This document shows positions 18,165-26,902 of a stretch of 64,000 bases of DNA, one piece after another. The stretch is from Arenibacter hampyeongensis. GTDB lineage: Bacteria > Bacteroidota > Bacteroidia > Flavobacteriales > Flavobacteriaceae. The stretch is taken from the NCBI RefSeq assembly GCF_002909255.1, contig NZ_PIOB01000002.1, positions 434,001 to 498,000 on the forward strand, written 5' to 3'. Each line of letters opens with the position of its first letter. Positions within the stretch are counted from its first letter, which is position 1. A program made the position numbers and the translations under genes. The notes beneath the pieces were generated by a model. It saw nothing but the letters and a program-made list of their open reading frames with translations. It had not been told where the DNA came from and did no database searches.

Positions 18165-18659
18165 GTGACCAAAGATTTGGAACATCAATTCGTGACAGAA
18201 TTAGAGTGCAATCAGAATATTGTACACAAGGTCTGTACTTTGTATACCAATGACAGGGATTCCCATAATGATTTATTTCAGGAAATAACAATTCAATTAT
18301 GGAAAGCCTACCCCAAGTTTAGGGGCGAATCCAAATTTAGTACTTGGATGTACCGGGTTGCACTAAATACGGCGATTACACTTTATAGAAAATCTAAAAA
18401 AAGTGTACCGACCCAGGATTATGAATCGGTCATTTTTAAAATAAAAGCAGATGAATATGACCCTACCGAGGAACAACAACTTAGATTAATGTATAATGCG
18501 GTAAAACAATTGGGAGACATAGACAAAGCTTTGGTCTTTCTTTATTTGGAAGACAAGGACTATGCAGAAATATCACAAACTTTAGGTATTACCGAAGTAA
18601 ATGCCAGAGTAAAGATGAACCGAATAAAGAATAAGCTAAAAACCATATTAAATCCCTAG
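18165..18659 (+). CDS. RNA polymerase sigma factor, ECF (sigma-70) family
   Basis: A 164-residue sigma factor with region 2 (HNDLFQEITIQLWKAYPKF and STWMYRVALNTAI, about residues 30-75) and region 4 (DYAEISQTLGITEVNARVKM). The GTG start at 18165 is forced: an in-frame stop lies at 18156-18158 and no in-frame ATG occurs for about 60 codons. It is followed after 4 bases by a membrane protein gene, probably its regulator. This is the second ECF unit in the window that starts with a non-ATG codon. Confidence 0.92.
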   Translation: MTKDLEHQFVTELECNQNIVHKVCTLYTNDRDSHNDLFQEITIQLWKAYPKFRGESKFSTWMYRVALNTAITLYRKSKKSVPTQDYESVIFKIKADEYDPTEEQQLRLMYNAVKQLGDIDKALVFLYLEDKDYAEISQTLGITEVNARVKMNRIKNKLKTILNP

Positions 18660-18663
18660 GTAT

Positions 18664-19311
18664 ATGATGGATGAATTGGAATTATTAAAAAGGGATTGGC
18701 AAAAAAAGGACAAACAATTGCCACATATCTCCTTTGACGAAATTTATAAAATGATATGGAAGAAATCCTCTTCTATCGTTAAATGGATTTTCTTCATAAG
18801 TATTATTGAATTTGCCTTGCCCCATTTATTGTACTTTCTACCTTCCATGTCCAAAAGTTTGGCAGTATGGAAAGATTTGGGCCTCGGAAATTTCTTATTG
18901 GTTTCCAACGTAATTCAATATTCCGTGGTGCTGTTTTTTATCTTTCAATTCTATAAAAGATACAAGGAAATATCGTCATTGGACAATGCCAAACAACTAT
19001 TGTCCAACATCTTAAAGACTAGAAAGACCGTTAAATACTATGTCATTTTTTGTTTATCCTTAATATTCGCGTCCTTTATGGTAATGGCCGTTGGAATATA
19101 TTTGAACGAGGACCCAATGGCCGCCATGGGCTATAGCTACAGACCGGAAAATATTTCTCCCGAAAAATTAAAGACCACTTTGATTGCCACGGTAGTTGTT
19201 CTAGGGGTTGCTGTTACCCTGGTAATGGGATGCATCTATTTTTTACTATATGGAATACTCCTAAAGAAACTTAAAAAGAACTATAAGGATCTTAGGGACA
19301 TGGATATTTAA
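18664..19311 (+). CDS. polytopic membrane protein, likely partner of the ECF sigma factor
   Basis: I recognise no domain. The 215 residues have a hydrophilic N terminus of about 38 residues (ELELLKRDWQKKDKQLPHIS, then SFDEIYKMIWKKSS) and four hydrophobic segments at about residues 40-60, 75-98, 125-148 and 175-200. The gene begins 4 bases after the sigma gene, so the two are almost certainly co-transcribed. In flavobacteria such pairs are common and the membrane protein may act as an atypical anti-sigma factor. It ends with a 4-base overlap against the convergent acyltransferase gene. Confidence 0.6.
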   Translation: MMDELELLKRDWQKKDKQLPHISFDEIYKMIWKKSSSIVKWIFFISIIEFALPHLLYFLPSMSKSLAVWKDLGLGNFLLVSNVIQYSVVLFFIFQFYKRYKEISSLDNAKQLLSNILKTRKTVKYYVIFCLSLIFASFMVMAVGIYLNEDPMAAMGYSYRPENISPEKLKTTLIATVVVLGVAVTLVMGCIYFLLYGILLKKLKKNYKDLRDMDI

Positions 19312-20111
19312 ACCCTGAATTTTCTTTTTTTGTTTTCCTCTTCGTAAGCCATCAATTCACTTTTGGGAATAACTTTCAGGAAAGAAGGGTGTTGCTCAAT
19401 GGCATATTCCAATTTTTCTATTATGGAGTCAAAAGATTCATTTTCGTAGTCGATCTCCAAAGGCTCCTTAATCACCATAGATTGTAGAATTCCCTTCTTC
19501 TTAATGCGTAAACCCTTTTTATCAAATGATCGGCGAAAACCATCTATAACCACAGGAACCACAATAGGTTTGTATTTTTTAATAATATGCGATGTTCCTT
19601 TTCTCAAAGGCTTCCAGGGTGTTGTAGTACCTTGAGGAAAGGTAATTACCCAACCGTCATTAAGGGCCGTACCAATATTGGATATATCGCTAAATTTAAC
19701 CTTGCGGTTAACATCCTTGCCTTCAGATCGCCAGGTGCGCTCCACGCTTATAGAACCGGCATAGGCCAAAATCTTGGTCAACAGACTTTTTTTCATGGTT
19801 TCCGCTGCGGCCACATAATACATATTTAACTTGGGCTGCCATATGTATCCTAGATTTTTTATGGAATCTTCACGACCACTTAAACTAGCATTAAAAACAT
19901 GGAACATTGCCACAACATCGGCAAAATAAGTCTGATGGTTACTTACGAAAAGTACATTTTGTGGTGGCAGTTTTCGAATAATATCGGACCCCTCGATTTC
20001 AATAGTATTAAATCCCCTATATCTTTTATGGGTAATAACGGCCAATAGACGTATAAGCCACTTTTTTAACAACAAATTATGTCCAAACGGATTTTTCTTA
20101 AACAAGCCCAT
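19308..20111 (-). CDS. lysophospholipid acyltransferase family protein (PlsC-like)
   Basis: Membrane-associated acyltransferase of glycerolipid synthesis. The 267 residues contain the catalytic NHxxxxD box as VSNHQTYFADV (about residues 61-71). The third block reads TFPQGTTTPW where PlsC enzymes have FPEGT. The substrate may be lysophosphatidate, but related proteins acylate other lipids. The ATG at 20111 (MGLFKKNPFG) is preferred to a TTG seven codons upstream. It is on the same strand as the Nudix gene, with a 39-base gap. The Glu-to-Gln change in the third block may mark a flavobacterial subfamily. Confidence 0.85.
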   Translation of the reverse strand: MGLFKKNPFGHNLLLKKWLIRLLAVITHKRYRGFNTIEIEGSDIIRKLPPQNVLFVSNHQTYFADVVAMFHVFNASLSGREDSIKNLGYIWQPKLNMYYVAAAETMKKSLLTKILAYAGSISVERTWRSEGKDVNRKVKFSDISNIGTALNDGWVITFPQGTTTPWKPLRKGTSHIIKKYKPIVVPVVIDGFRRSFDKKGLRIKKKGILQSMVIKEPLEIDYENESFDSIIEKLEYAIEQHPSFLKVIPKSELMAYEEENKKRKFRV

Positions 20112-20150
20112 ATTTTTTTGGTTAACATTCAAAATTACAAAATAAGTGCC

Positions 20151-20792
20151 TTATAACACCTGTCTAAACATTTCCTTAATTTCGTTCAGCATCATTGCCG
20201 TTGCTCCCCAGACTGTATAACCATTTAGTTTAAAGGCAGGTACCTCCACATTATTGGCGTATGATGTATTCAAAATTTGTTGGAATATTTTCTTATCGTC
20301 CATAAAATCCTGTAAAGGAACCTCTACTATGGCCGCAACCTCATCGGCTTGCATTAAAAATGGTTCCTCCTTTTTATACAACCCCAAATATGGAGTGACT
20401 TCAAAATTGCTAGGAGGGATATAGATTTCACTCATGGAACGGATTACCGTTATTCGCTCCCGAACGGCCCCCACTTCTTCCTGGGTTTCCCGCAGTGCAG
20501 TTTCCAATAGATTAAGGTCCTTCTTTTCCGCCTTGCCACCCGGCAGCCCAATTTGGTTACTGTGAATGCCCTTATAGGTATTTCTTAATATAAGGAGAAG
20601 ATTGGTCTCGTTGGCTACATTTGGGTAAAAAAGGGCCATAACTGCTGCACGTTTGGGATTTTTCTTTATAATTTTACCCTCCTCCAATTCCTTTAACCTG
20701 AACAAAGGGGCCATTTTATAATGCGAAGCGTTCCCTGGAAGTTCTAGATTTTCTATTTTTGATATTCTATTGGAAAATTCGTCAAAATTCAC
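20151..20792 (-). CDS. Nudix hydrolase, CoA diphosphatase type
   Basis: Probably hydrolyses coenzyme A or its derivatives to phosphopantetheine and adenosine 3',5'-bisphosphate. The 213 residues carry the Nudix box GGKAEKKDLNLLETALRE followed by TQEEVGA. The preceding block, LLLILRNTYKGIHSNQIGLP, matches the NuCoA motif that distinguishes CoA pyrophosphatases. The start is GTG at 20792. It lies immediately upstream of the acyltransferase gene, probably in the same transcript, linking CoA turnover and acyl transfer only by position. Substrate has not been shown. Confidence 0.9.
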   Translation of the reverse strand: MNFDEFSNRISKIENLELPGNASHYKMAPLFRLKELEEGKIIKKNPKRAAVMALFYPNVANETNLLLILRNTYKGIHSNQIGLPGGKAEKKDLNLLETALRETQEEVGAVRERITVIRSMSEIYIPPSNFEVTPYLGLYKKEEPFLMQADEVAAIVEVPLQDFMDDKKIFQQILNTSYANNVEVPAFKLNGYTVWGATAMMLNEIKEMFRQVL

Positions 20793-20893
20793 AAATCCTA
20801 TTTTTTGTATTTTTCAGCAAATTAATTAAAAACAACCGTCCATAAGAGGGATAGTTATCATTTAACACACTAATATAAAATAATACAAAGTAC

Positions 20894-21613
20894 ATGGCAA
20901 TTAAAGAGATTTCACTTTTTGGAATATTGTTTTTGTTTCTTTTAGGGAGCTGCAAAGATCAGCAGTCCCCAAAGGAAAAAGTCCTACCCCAAAACAATGT
21001 AAAAAAAGATAGCGTTATTGCCAAGGAGCCAGCTTTGGCTGAAGAAGAGGAGGAAAAGCAGGCCTTTGAACTCAATGAGGATAATGCCATTGAATTTTTC
21101 TTTAACTACAACAAAACCTTAAAAGAGGATAAGGTAAAACTTACCACTAGTATGGGAAACATAACCATTCAATTGTTCGACAACGTCCCCTATCACAAGG
21201 CCAACTTTATCTACCTTAGCAAAATGGGGTATTTTAACAACACCTATTTTCACAGAGTAGTGAAAAATTTTATTATCCAAGGAGGAAATGCCGACAATGT
21301 AGAAACCGCGGAAAAAAGGTCTAAAATAGGGCGCTATTTATTGCCCCCTGATACAAGAAAAGGCCACAAACACCATAGGGGAATCGTATCCATGCCCAGC
21401 AGTGAAATAAACAATCCCCATAAGTTGGCATCGCCCTACGAATTTTTTATTGTGGTTACCAAGCCTGGATCTTATCACCTGGATGGCGGGTATACCGCAT
21501 TTGGGAAAGTTATTGAAGGAATGGATGTTGTTGACGAAATTAACAGCCAACCGGTGGACAACGGGGACTGGCCTTCCCAAAACATATATATACTAAAAGC
21601 GGAAGCGTTTTAA
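20894..21613 (+). CDS. cyclophilin-type peptidyl-prolyl isomerase, lipoprotein
   Basis: Catalyses cis-trans isomerisation of prolyl bonds in exported proteins. The 239 residues begin with a lipoprotein signal (GILFLFLLGSC, Cys20). A charged, Glu-rich linker of about 50 residues comes next, and then a cyclophilin domain with YFHRVVKNFIIQGGN (catalytic Arg, and the Phe and Gln of the active site) and a downstream TAFGKVIEGMDVVDEI. The domain has insertions relative to E. coli PpiA, as is usual in Bacteroidota. It stands alone between divergent and convergent neighbours. Confidence 0.93.
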   Translation: MAIKEISLFGILFLFLLGSCKDQQSPKEKVLPQNNVKKDSVIAKEPALAEEEEEKQAFELNEDNAIEFFFNYNKTLKEDKVKLTTSMGNITIQLFDNVPYHKANFIYLSKMGYFNNTYFHRVVKNFIIQGGNADNVETAEKRSKIGRYLLPPDTRKGHKHHRGIVSMPSSEINNPHKLASPYEFFIVVTKPGSYHLDGGYTAFGKVIEGMDVVDEINSQPVDNGDWPSQNIYILKAEAF

Positions 21614-21712
21614 TAATCTATAAAGATTTAATAGCGATCAATCCGAAAGTTTTCCACTCCAAGTACCTGAATATTTAACCAATTTAGTCCAAGCCCTATA
21701 ATATAGATACCA

Positions 21713-22324
21713 TCATCTAACAGGGCGATATATATTGGGAAGGGATATCTTAAATCTAACAGCTAGCAATCTAATCCCTATCACTATCAATATGGTAGCT
21801 ACATAGGCATAAGCATCGTCATATGGCAATTTGCGTATAAGGAAAAAGCTAAGGCCGCCCATTATACAGGCCGTAGCATAAATTTCCTTTCTAAATATTA
21901 CTGGTATTTCATTACATAATATATCGCGTATTACACCTCCGAAGCAAGCTGTAATGGTCCCAAGGGCAATACACATGACCGGAAGTAGGCCTGCGTTGAG
22001 TCCATGTGATATACCAACCATGGTATACAAACCTATTCCAATAGTATCGAAAAGAAAAAGAGATTTTCGTACATATTTCAATTGACTCCTAAAAACAATG
22101 GAAAAAATAACGGTTCCTGCAATTACATAAACATAGATAGATTCCTGCATCCACAAAACCGGTGTATTTCCAATAAGCAGATCTCTTAATGTACCACCTC
22201 CAATAGCTGTTACAAAGGCAATGATAAACACCCCAAATAAATCCAATTTCTTATCCATTGCTACCATAACCCCCGAAATAGCAAAAGCAACTATCCCTAA
22301 AATATCAATTACAAAATAGAACAT
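21713..22324 (-). CDS. trimeric intracellular cation (TRIC) channel family protein
   Basis: A 203-residue membrane protein with seven predicted helices made of two inverted repeats of the UPF0126/YadS type. Each half has a glycine-rich kinked motif, FVTAIGGGTLRDLLIG and ITACFGGVIRDILCNEIPV, both typical of prokaryotic TRIC channels, which conduct potassium and sodium as trimers. It follows the RDD gene with only 3 bases between them, so the two are probably co-transcribed. Physiological role in bacteria is unclear. Confidence 0.93.
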   Translation of the reverse strand: MFYFVIDILGIVAFAISGVMVAMDKKLDLFGVFIIAFVTAIGGGTLRDLLIGNTPVLWMQESIYVYVIAGTVIFSIVFRSQLKYVRKSLFLFDTIGIGLYTMVGISHGLNAGLLPVMCIALGTITACFGGVIRDILCNEIPVIFRKEIYATACIMGGLSFFLIRKLPYDDAYAYVATILIVIGIRLLAVRFKISLPNIYRPVR

Positions 22325-22327
22325 GGG

Positions 22328-23053
22328 TTATGATTTTTGAGTGTAAAAATTATAATCTTTTAATACGGTATCAATATATTGAACGTCGTATAAATCTGAG
22401 TTTGAACTTAATAGACTTTCAACTTTGTCTCGCAAGGCTTTCAAAGTTTTAAAGTCATGACTTTTCCTGGCAATATAATAAGTTTCCTTTATTAAGCGTA
22501 CATCTTTATCTGTCAATAAAGTAACATTAACAAACTTGGGAACATAGGTTTCCTCTACCTCTTCCAAAATGGTATGTGAGATTTTAACTTTATTTTTCGT
22601 ACTTATTACTACTGTGCCCGCAGCGGCATCCCCTAGACGCTGTTTCTTATCCGTGAACAAAATGGTCAATAATCCGACGGATCCAACAAAAAGCCAAATA
22701 TCTACAAAACGTAGCATCCACCTTACCAATAAATTCGACCAGTGTACAGGTGATCCGTCCAATCTTACTACCCTAATTTTCATAATCATCTTTCCTACAG
22801 TTTGCCCGTTGAACAAGCTGTGCATGATCAGGCTATAAAACATGGCAGGTAGAAAAATAAGGCCCACCAATCCTATTTGTGTCCAACTGTCATCAAAAAC
22901 ATATCCTATGGCCCTTCCTATTAATTGGACAAGGGCAGCATAGAGATATAACAAAAATCCATCAATCAAAAAAGCCAAGATTCTTTCACCAATACCCACA
23001 ATTTTATAATCCAGGTTCACATTTTGCGATGTATTGATTTGAAGTTTGGACAT
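22328..23053 (-). CDS. RDD family membrane protein
   Basis: A 241-residue membrane protein with an RDD domain. The characteristic Arg and Asp residues are in GERILAFLIDGFLLYL (helix 1) and in the block KIRVVRLDGSPVHWSNLLVRW; three to four hydrophobic helices fill the first 150 residues. A cytoplasmic tail of about 95 residues follows. The ATG at 23053 (MSKLQINTS) is chosen because upstream codons to 23140 run into the divergent gene. Only 38 bases separate it from the SpoIIM-like gene. RDD, SpoIIM, DUF4129, DUF4350, MoxR and DUF58 genes cluster in several phyla, so it probably belongs to the same system. Confidence 0.88.
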   Translation of the reverse strand: MSKLQINTSQNVNLDYKIVGIGERILAFLIDGFLLYLYAALVQLIGRAIGYVFDDSWTQIGLVGLIFLPAMFYSLIMHSLFNGQTVGKMIMKIRVVRLDGSPVHWSNLLVRWMLRFVDIWLFVGSVGLLTILFTDKKQRLGDAAAGTVVISTKNKVKISHTILEEVEETYVPKFVNVTLLTDKDVRLIKETYYIARKSHDFKTLKALRDKVESLLSSNSDLYDVQYIDTVLKDYNFYTQKS

Positions 23054-23091
23054 ATTAGTACTATTTTTATTTTTTAAATGATTATCCCTGT

Positions 23092-24072
23092 ATGCGTGAG
23101 GCAGCTTTTGTGAAGCAAAATAAAGAAAAATGGATAGCATTTGAAAAGGCTATCAACTATAAGGCCAACATTAACCCGGACGAACTAGCAAATGGCTATA
23201 TTCAACTCACCAACGATCTGGCCTACGCACAAACCTATTACGCGGAAAGCAAGACTTTATTGTATTTAAATTCCCTAGCTTCCCAAGCCCATCAAAAAAT
23301 ATATAAAAATAAAAAAGAGAGTCGGAATAGAATAATTGATTTTTGGAAAACCGAATTCCCACTTTTTTTTAAACAATATCATAAAACGCTGGGAATTGCA
23401 TTCCTAATCTTTATGATGGCCACAGCCATAGGCAGTATTTCTGCTATTAACGATGTTACTTTCGTGAGATTAATTTTAGGGGATGCCTATGTTAATGAAA
23501 CCCTCAATAACATTGCGAATGGCGACCCAACGGCAATTTACAAAGGAGGAAGCGAAATTGGCAGTTTTTTGGGGATTACCATCAACAATATTAAAGTAGC
23601 CTTTATGGCATTTTCCTTTGGTGTAATCACTAGTATTGGCACTGCTTATATTCTTTTTAGTAATGGGGTAATGTTGGGAGCGTTCATTACTTTTTTTTAC
23701 ACCCAGGAAGTCTTTTATCAGGCCAACAAGCAAATATGGCTTCATGGGACCATAGAAATATCGGTGATCATCATAGCAGGGTGTGCAGGATTGATTATGG
23801 GAAATAGTATCCTATTTCCTAAAACCTATTCCAGACGCGTCTCCTTTATGAAAGGTGCCAAGGATGGATTGAAAGTAGTGGTCAGCACTATACCTTTTTT
23901 TATTATTGCCGGTTTTATTGAAGGATTTATTACGCGGTACTCCAATATGCCTGCATGGTTGGCGTTTTTAATTATAGGCAGTTCATTATTACTCATATTG
24001 TTTTATTATATCGTTTATCCCATATTGTTAAACCAATCCTATGCAAATAAAAGACCAAGAAAAATATATTGA
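23092..24072 (+). CDS. stage II sporulation protein M-like (SpoIIM/DUF95) membrane protein
   Basis: A 326-residue integral membrane protein. A cytoplasmic N-terminal helical region of about 100 residues (MREAAFVKQNKEKW onward) precedes a SpoIIM/DUF95 domain with about six membrane helices, including ITINNIKVAFMAFSFGVITS and the glycine-rich IIAGCAGLIMGNSILFP. The organism does not sporulate. In spore formers SpoIIM is part of the peptidoglycan-remodelling engulfment complex, and the domain is widespread outside sporulation. The last 32 bases overlap the next gene. It is the first gene of the co-directional MoxR module. Confidence 0.9.
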   Translation: MREAAFVKQNKEKWIAFEKAINYKANINPDELANGYIQLTNDLAYAQTYYAESKTLLYLNSLASQAHQKIYKNKKESRNRIIDFWKTEFPLFFKQYHKTLGIAFLIFMMATAIGSISAINDVTFVRLILGDAYVNETLNNIANGDPTAIYKGGSEIGSFLGITINNIKVAFMAFSFGVITSIGTAYILFSNGVMLGAFITFFYTQEVFYQANKQIWLHGTIEISVIIIAGCAGLIMGNSILFPKTYSRRVSFMKGAKDGLKVVVSTIPFFIIAGFIEGFITRYSNMPAWLAFLIIGSSLLLILFYYIVYPILLNQSYANKRPRKIY

Positions 24073-24991
24073 ACTAAGGGTAGATAGGGACTTTGGTGAT
24101 ATCATCAATACCTACTTCGACTTTTTTAAACAGAACCTTAAAAAATTTACCAATGTTTTTTTAAGCTACAATGGTATTTTTCTTATAGGGCTATTGATTG
24201 TAAGTTACTTGCTGGTATCTGGGGTAATAGGCCTTATTACCAACAGCCAAAATTCAGTCTTGGAAACGGTAGGATCCAGCAGCGAAGCCTATATCATGTA
24301 TTTTATTTTTGGTGGAATATTGTTCTTTCTAATTTTCTTAATGGTGGCCGTGTTGAATTATAGCCTAAGCACTTCCTATATGATAAAATATGAAGAAAAT
24401 AAAGGACAAAATTTCATTAAAACCGACGTTTGGGCAGAGGTGAAAAACAATTTAGGAGATATTGTAGTTTTTATTTTAATATTAATAGTGCTCTTCTTGG
24501 GCCTTATGATCGCTGCGGTTGTTTTGACCTTCATCCCATTGGCCGGAATGCTTGCACAATATGTAATGCAATACTTTGTAATGGCCTGGGTAGGTGTGTC
24601 TTTTTTTGTTATGTTGAAAGAGAAAAGAGGCGTTACCGATTCTCTTGGGGAAGGTTGGAATTTGGTGACCAAAAACTTTTGGAGATCGGTAGGGGTTAAT
24701 TTTATCTTGGGATTCCTAATTGGTCTTTTGTTTATGGTAGTTATTATGATACCAGGCATTCTCATTGGAATCTACACTTTCCACGTGGTTCAAAATGATG
24801 TTGACCTAGGTGCCTCAATTGTGCCGACCATAATTTACACCCTGGGTACCTGCCTTCTCTTGATTATAGCTGTTTATTCCCAATGTTTATCCCAATTTGT
24901 AAATGGTCTGCTGTATTTTTCCTTGCACGAAAAAACGTATAATTTAAATTCGAGAAGCAAAATAGACCAAATAGGACTTGAGGAACAGTGA
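24041..24991 (+). CDS. polytopic membrane protein of the MoxR/DUF58 cluster
   Basis: I recognise no named domain. The 316 residues have a cytoplasmic N terminus (YIELRVDRDFGDIINTYFDF) and about six hydrophobic segments arranged in pairs. The layout recalls the membrane domain fused to some glycerophosphodiester phosphodiesterases (GDPD membrane domain), which accompanies this type of cluster in actinobacteria; that is a resemblance, not a demonstrated match. The start overlaps the SpoIIM-like gene by 32 bases and the stop shares bases with the GTG of the DUF4129 gene. Tight coupling suggests fixed stoichiometry in a membrane complex. Confidence 0.65.
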   Translation: MQIKDQEKYIELRVDRDFGDIINTYFDFFKQNLKKFTNVFLSYNGIFLIGLLIVSYLLVSGVIGLITNSQNSVLETVGSSSEAYIMYFIFGGILFFLIFLMVAVLNYSLSTSYMIKYEENKGQNFIKTDVWAEVKNNLGDIVVFILILIVLFLGLMIAAVVLTFIPLAGMLAQYVMQYFVMAWVGVSFFVMLKEKRGVTDSLGEGWNLVTKNFWRSVGVNFILGFLIGLLFMVVIMIPGILIGIYTFHVVQNDVDLGASIVPTIIYTLGTCLLLIIAVYSQCLSQFVNGLLYFSLHEKTYNLNSRSKIDQIGLEEQ

Positions 24992-25716
24992 TAAAATTAC
25001 AATATACCCTTTACTGTTTTTTATTCATATGCTCAGGGTCCGCCCAAGAGGTAAAAGATTCTATGGCGTTAAAGTTGGATAAGGATGGCAACATTCTATT
25101 GCGGTCTTTAGATCAAAATCTTTCACAAAAATATCAGGGGAAGGAATTTAACTACGACATTAAGGATGGTGAATCCCAAAATTTATTGGCACGTTTTCTC
25201 AATTGGCTTATGAACGGATTAAGGGATGTTTTTGGCATAAACCTTCCCCCGGGGATCACCCAAATATTGGAATACCTTATATACTTCCTTATGGGCATAT
25301 TGGCCATATACCTGCTTGTGAGATTCTTGACCGGAGAAACTGCCTCTGCCATATTTAGAAAAAAGGCTACTTCATTTATAAATATTAACCTAGCCGAGAA
25401 ACATATAGAAAGTTTCGATTTGGATGTTCTGATAAGCGATGCCATTGAACAAAAAAATTACCGATTGGGCATTCGCTATCAATACTTAAAAGTTCTAAAA
25501 ACACTTTCACAGCAACAGATTATTGAATGGCATTATGAAAAAACAAATCAGGATTATGAAAAAGAAATAAAAGGGCAGAAAACAAAGCTGCTCTTTAAAG
25601 ATGTATCCTATTTGTACGACCATATTTGGTACGGGGAACAGGAGATAGACGAGGATAGGTACAGGGCCTTCCAGGTCAAATTTACCAATTTAAATAATAT
25701 GGGGACCAATGGATAA
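24988..25716 (+). CDS. DUF4129 domain protein
   Basis: A 242-residue protein with an N-terminal signal or anchor (LYCFLFICSGSAQ), an extracytoplasmic part of about 65 residues, a membrane helix (ILEYLIYFLMGILAIYLLVRF, about residues 88-108) and a cytoplasmic DUF4129 domain at the C terminus (EKNYRLGIRYQYL...YLYDHIWYGE). The start is GTG in a GTGA overlap with the previous gene. DUF4129 domains occur next to MoxR-type ATPases and transglutaminase-like proteins. The cytoplasmic domain could be the contact point for the MoxR ATPase, but this is inferred. Confidence 0.85.
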   Translation: MIKLQYTLYCFLFICSGSAQEVKDSMALKLDKDGNILLRSLDQNLSQKYQGKEFNYDIKDGESQNLLARFLNWLMNGLRDVFGINLPPGITQILEYLIYFLMGILAIYLLVRFLTGETASAIFRKKATSFININLAEKHIESFDLDVLISDAIEQKNYRLGIRYQYLKVLKTLSQQQIIEWHYEKTNQDYEKEIKGQKTKLLFKDVSYLYDHIWYGEQEIDEDRYRAFQVKFTNLNNMGTNG

Positions 25717-26899
25717 GCGTTCTAAAATTATATTGGCCATCTTTCTTGCTGTACTTATAGGTATTGTGGTAACCGAAATTGTACGCCCCAAACCCCTGAA
25801 CTGGAGACCATCATATACTTCATCGGACAAGATACCTTTTGGTTGTTATGTTTTGTACAAAGAACTTACAAATCTATTCCCAGGACAAGAAATATATTCG
25901 TCCAACGAAAGTCTTTACAATATCTTGGTAGGTCGGGATTCCTCCAAAACTTCCAATTATTTGTTGATAAATGATTTTCTGGATTTTGACAAACAGGAAA
26001 CCCATCAATTACTGCAGTACGTACATGATGGCAACGACACTTTTATTGCAGCTACCAGCTTTGGCACCTTCTTGGCCGACACCCTAAATATAGAGTTGGA
26101 AACCCAACATTCGATAAAAGAAGATACCGTACAAATTCGTCTTACCAATAATTCCTTTTCAAGGGGTGTTTACAATACGCATTTCTCCTCTGTAGACACC
26201 ATAAACAGTACTATTTTAGGTTACCTTGAATTCGACCCTAAAGAAGGGCTTATAAATTCGTCCACCCAAGAAAAGACCGAAAGCCCCAATTTTGTGAGAA
26301 TAAAATTTGGTAAGGGGAATTTTTACCTGAATACTACACCGCAGGCGTTTACCAACTATTATATGTTAAAGGAGAACGCCGGATATGTTGCCAATGCCTT
26401 TTCCTATTTAAAAGATAAGGATGTATATTGGGACAATTATAAAAAATCCGGACGTATTGTTATAAACTCTCCCATGCGCTTTGTACTTAATCAAGAATCC
26501 CTAAAATGGGCCTATTATCTAAGTATGATCGGTTTATTTATTTTCATAATATTCAAGGCCAAACGGGAACAACGAATTATTCCAGTGATCAAACCTTTGG
26601 AGAATTCATCCATTGAATTTGCCAAAACCGTTGGGGGCCTTTATTACGAACACAGGGATTATACCGATTTAATTTATAAAAAAATCAACTTTTTCCTGGA
26701 GCATATCAGAAGTCATTATTACCTCAACACCGAAACCATAGACGATAAAACTGCTAGAGATTTAGCCGCTAAAATGAGCAAGCCACTTTCGGAAATCCAA
26801 GACATTTTAGATTTCATAATACTTCTCAGGAATAAACCACATCACAGTGAACAGGACGTAATTCAACTGAACAAAAAATTGAATCAATTTAAAAAATAA
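25709..26899 (+). CDS. DUF4350 domain protein
   Basis: A 396-residue protein with an N-terminal membrane anchor (IILAIFLAVLIGIVVTEIV), an extracytoplasmic domain of about 240 residues that includes a GATase-like DUF4350 fold (IPFGCYVLYKELTNLFPGQ at its start), a second membrane helix (WAYYLSMIGLFIFIIFKA, about residues 270-288) and a cytoplasmic helical tail of about 105 residues. It overlaps the DUF4129 gene by 8 bases, and the MoxR gene begins 3 bases after it. The family accompanies MoxR/DUF58 genes in several phyla. Biochemical function is unknown. Confidence 0.85.
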   Translation: MDKRSKIILAIFLAVLIGIVVTEIVRPKPLNWRPSYTSSDKIPFGCYVLYKELTNLFPGQEIYSSNESLYNILVGRDSSKTSNYLLINDFLDFDKQETHQLLQYVHDGNDTFIAATSFGTFLADTLNIELETQHSIKEDTVQIRLTNNSFSRGVYNTHFSSVDTINSTILGYLEFDPKEGLINSSTQEKTESPNFVRIKFGKGNFYLNTTPQAFTNYYMLKENAGYVANAFSYLKDKDVYWDNYKKSGRIVINSPMRFVLNQESLKWAYYLSMIGLFIFIIFKAKREQRIIPVIKPLENSSIEFAKTVGGLYYEHRDYTDLIYKKINFFLEHIRSHYYLNTETIDDKTARDLAAKMSKPLSEIQDILDFIILLRNKPHHSEQDVIQLNKKLNQFKK

Positions 26900-26902
26900 G
26901 AC

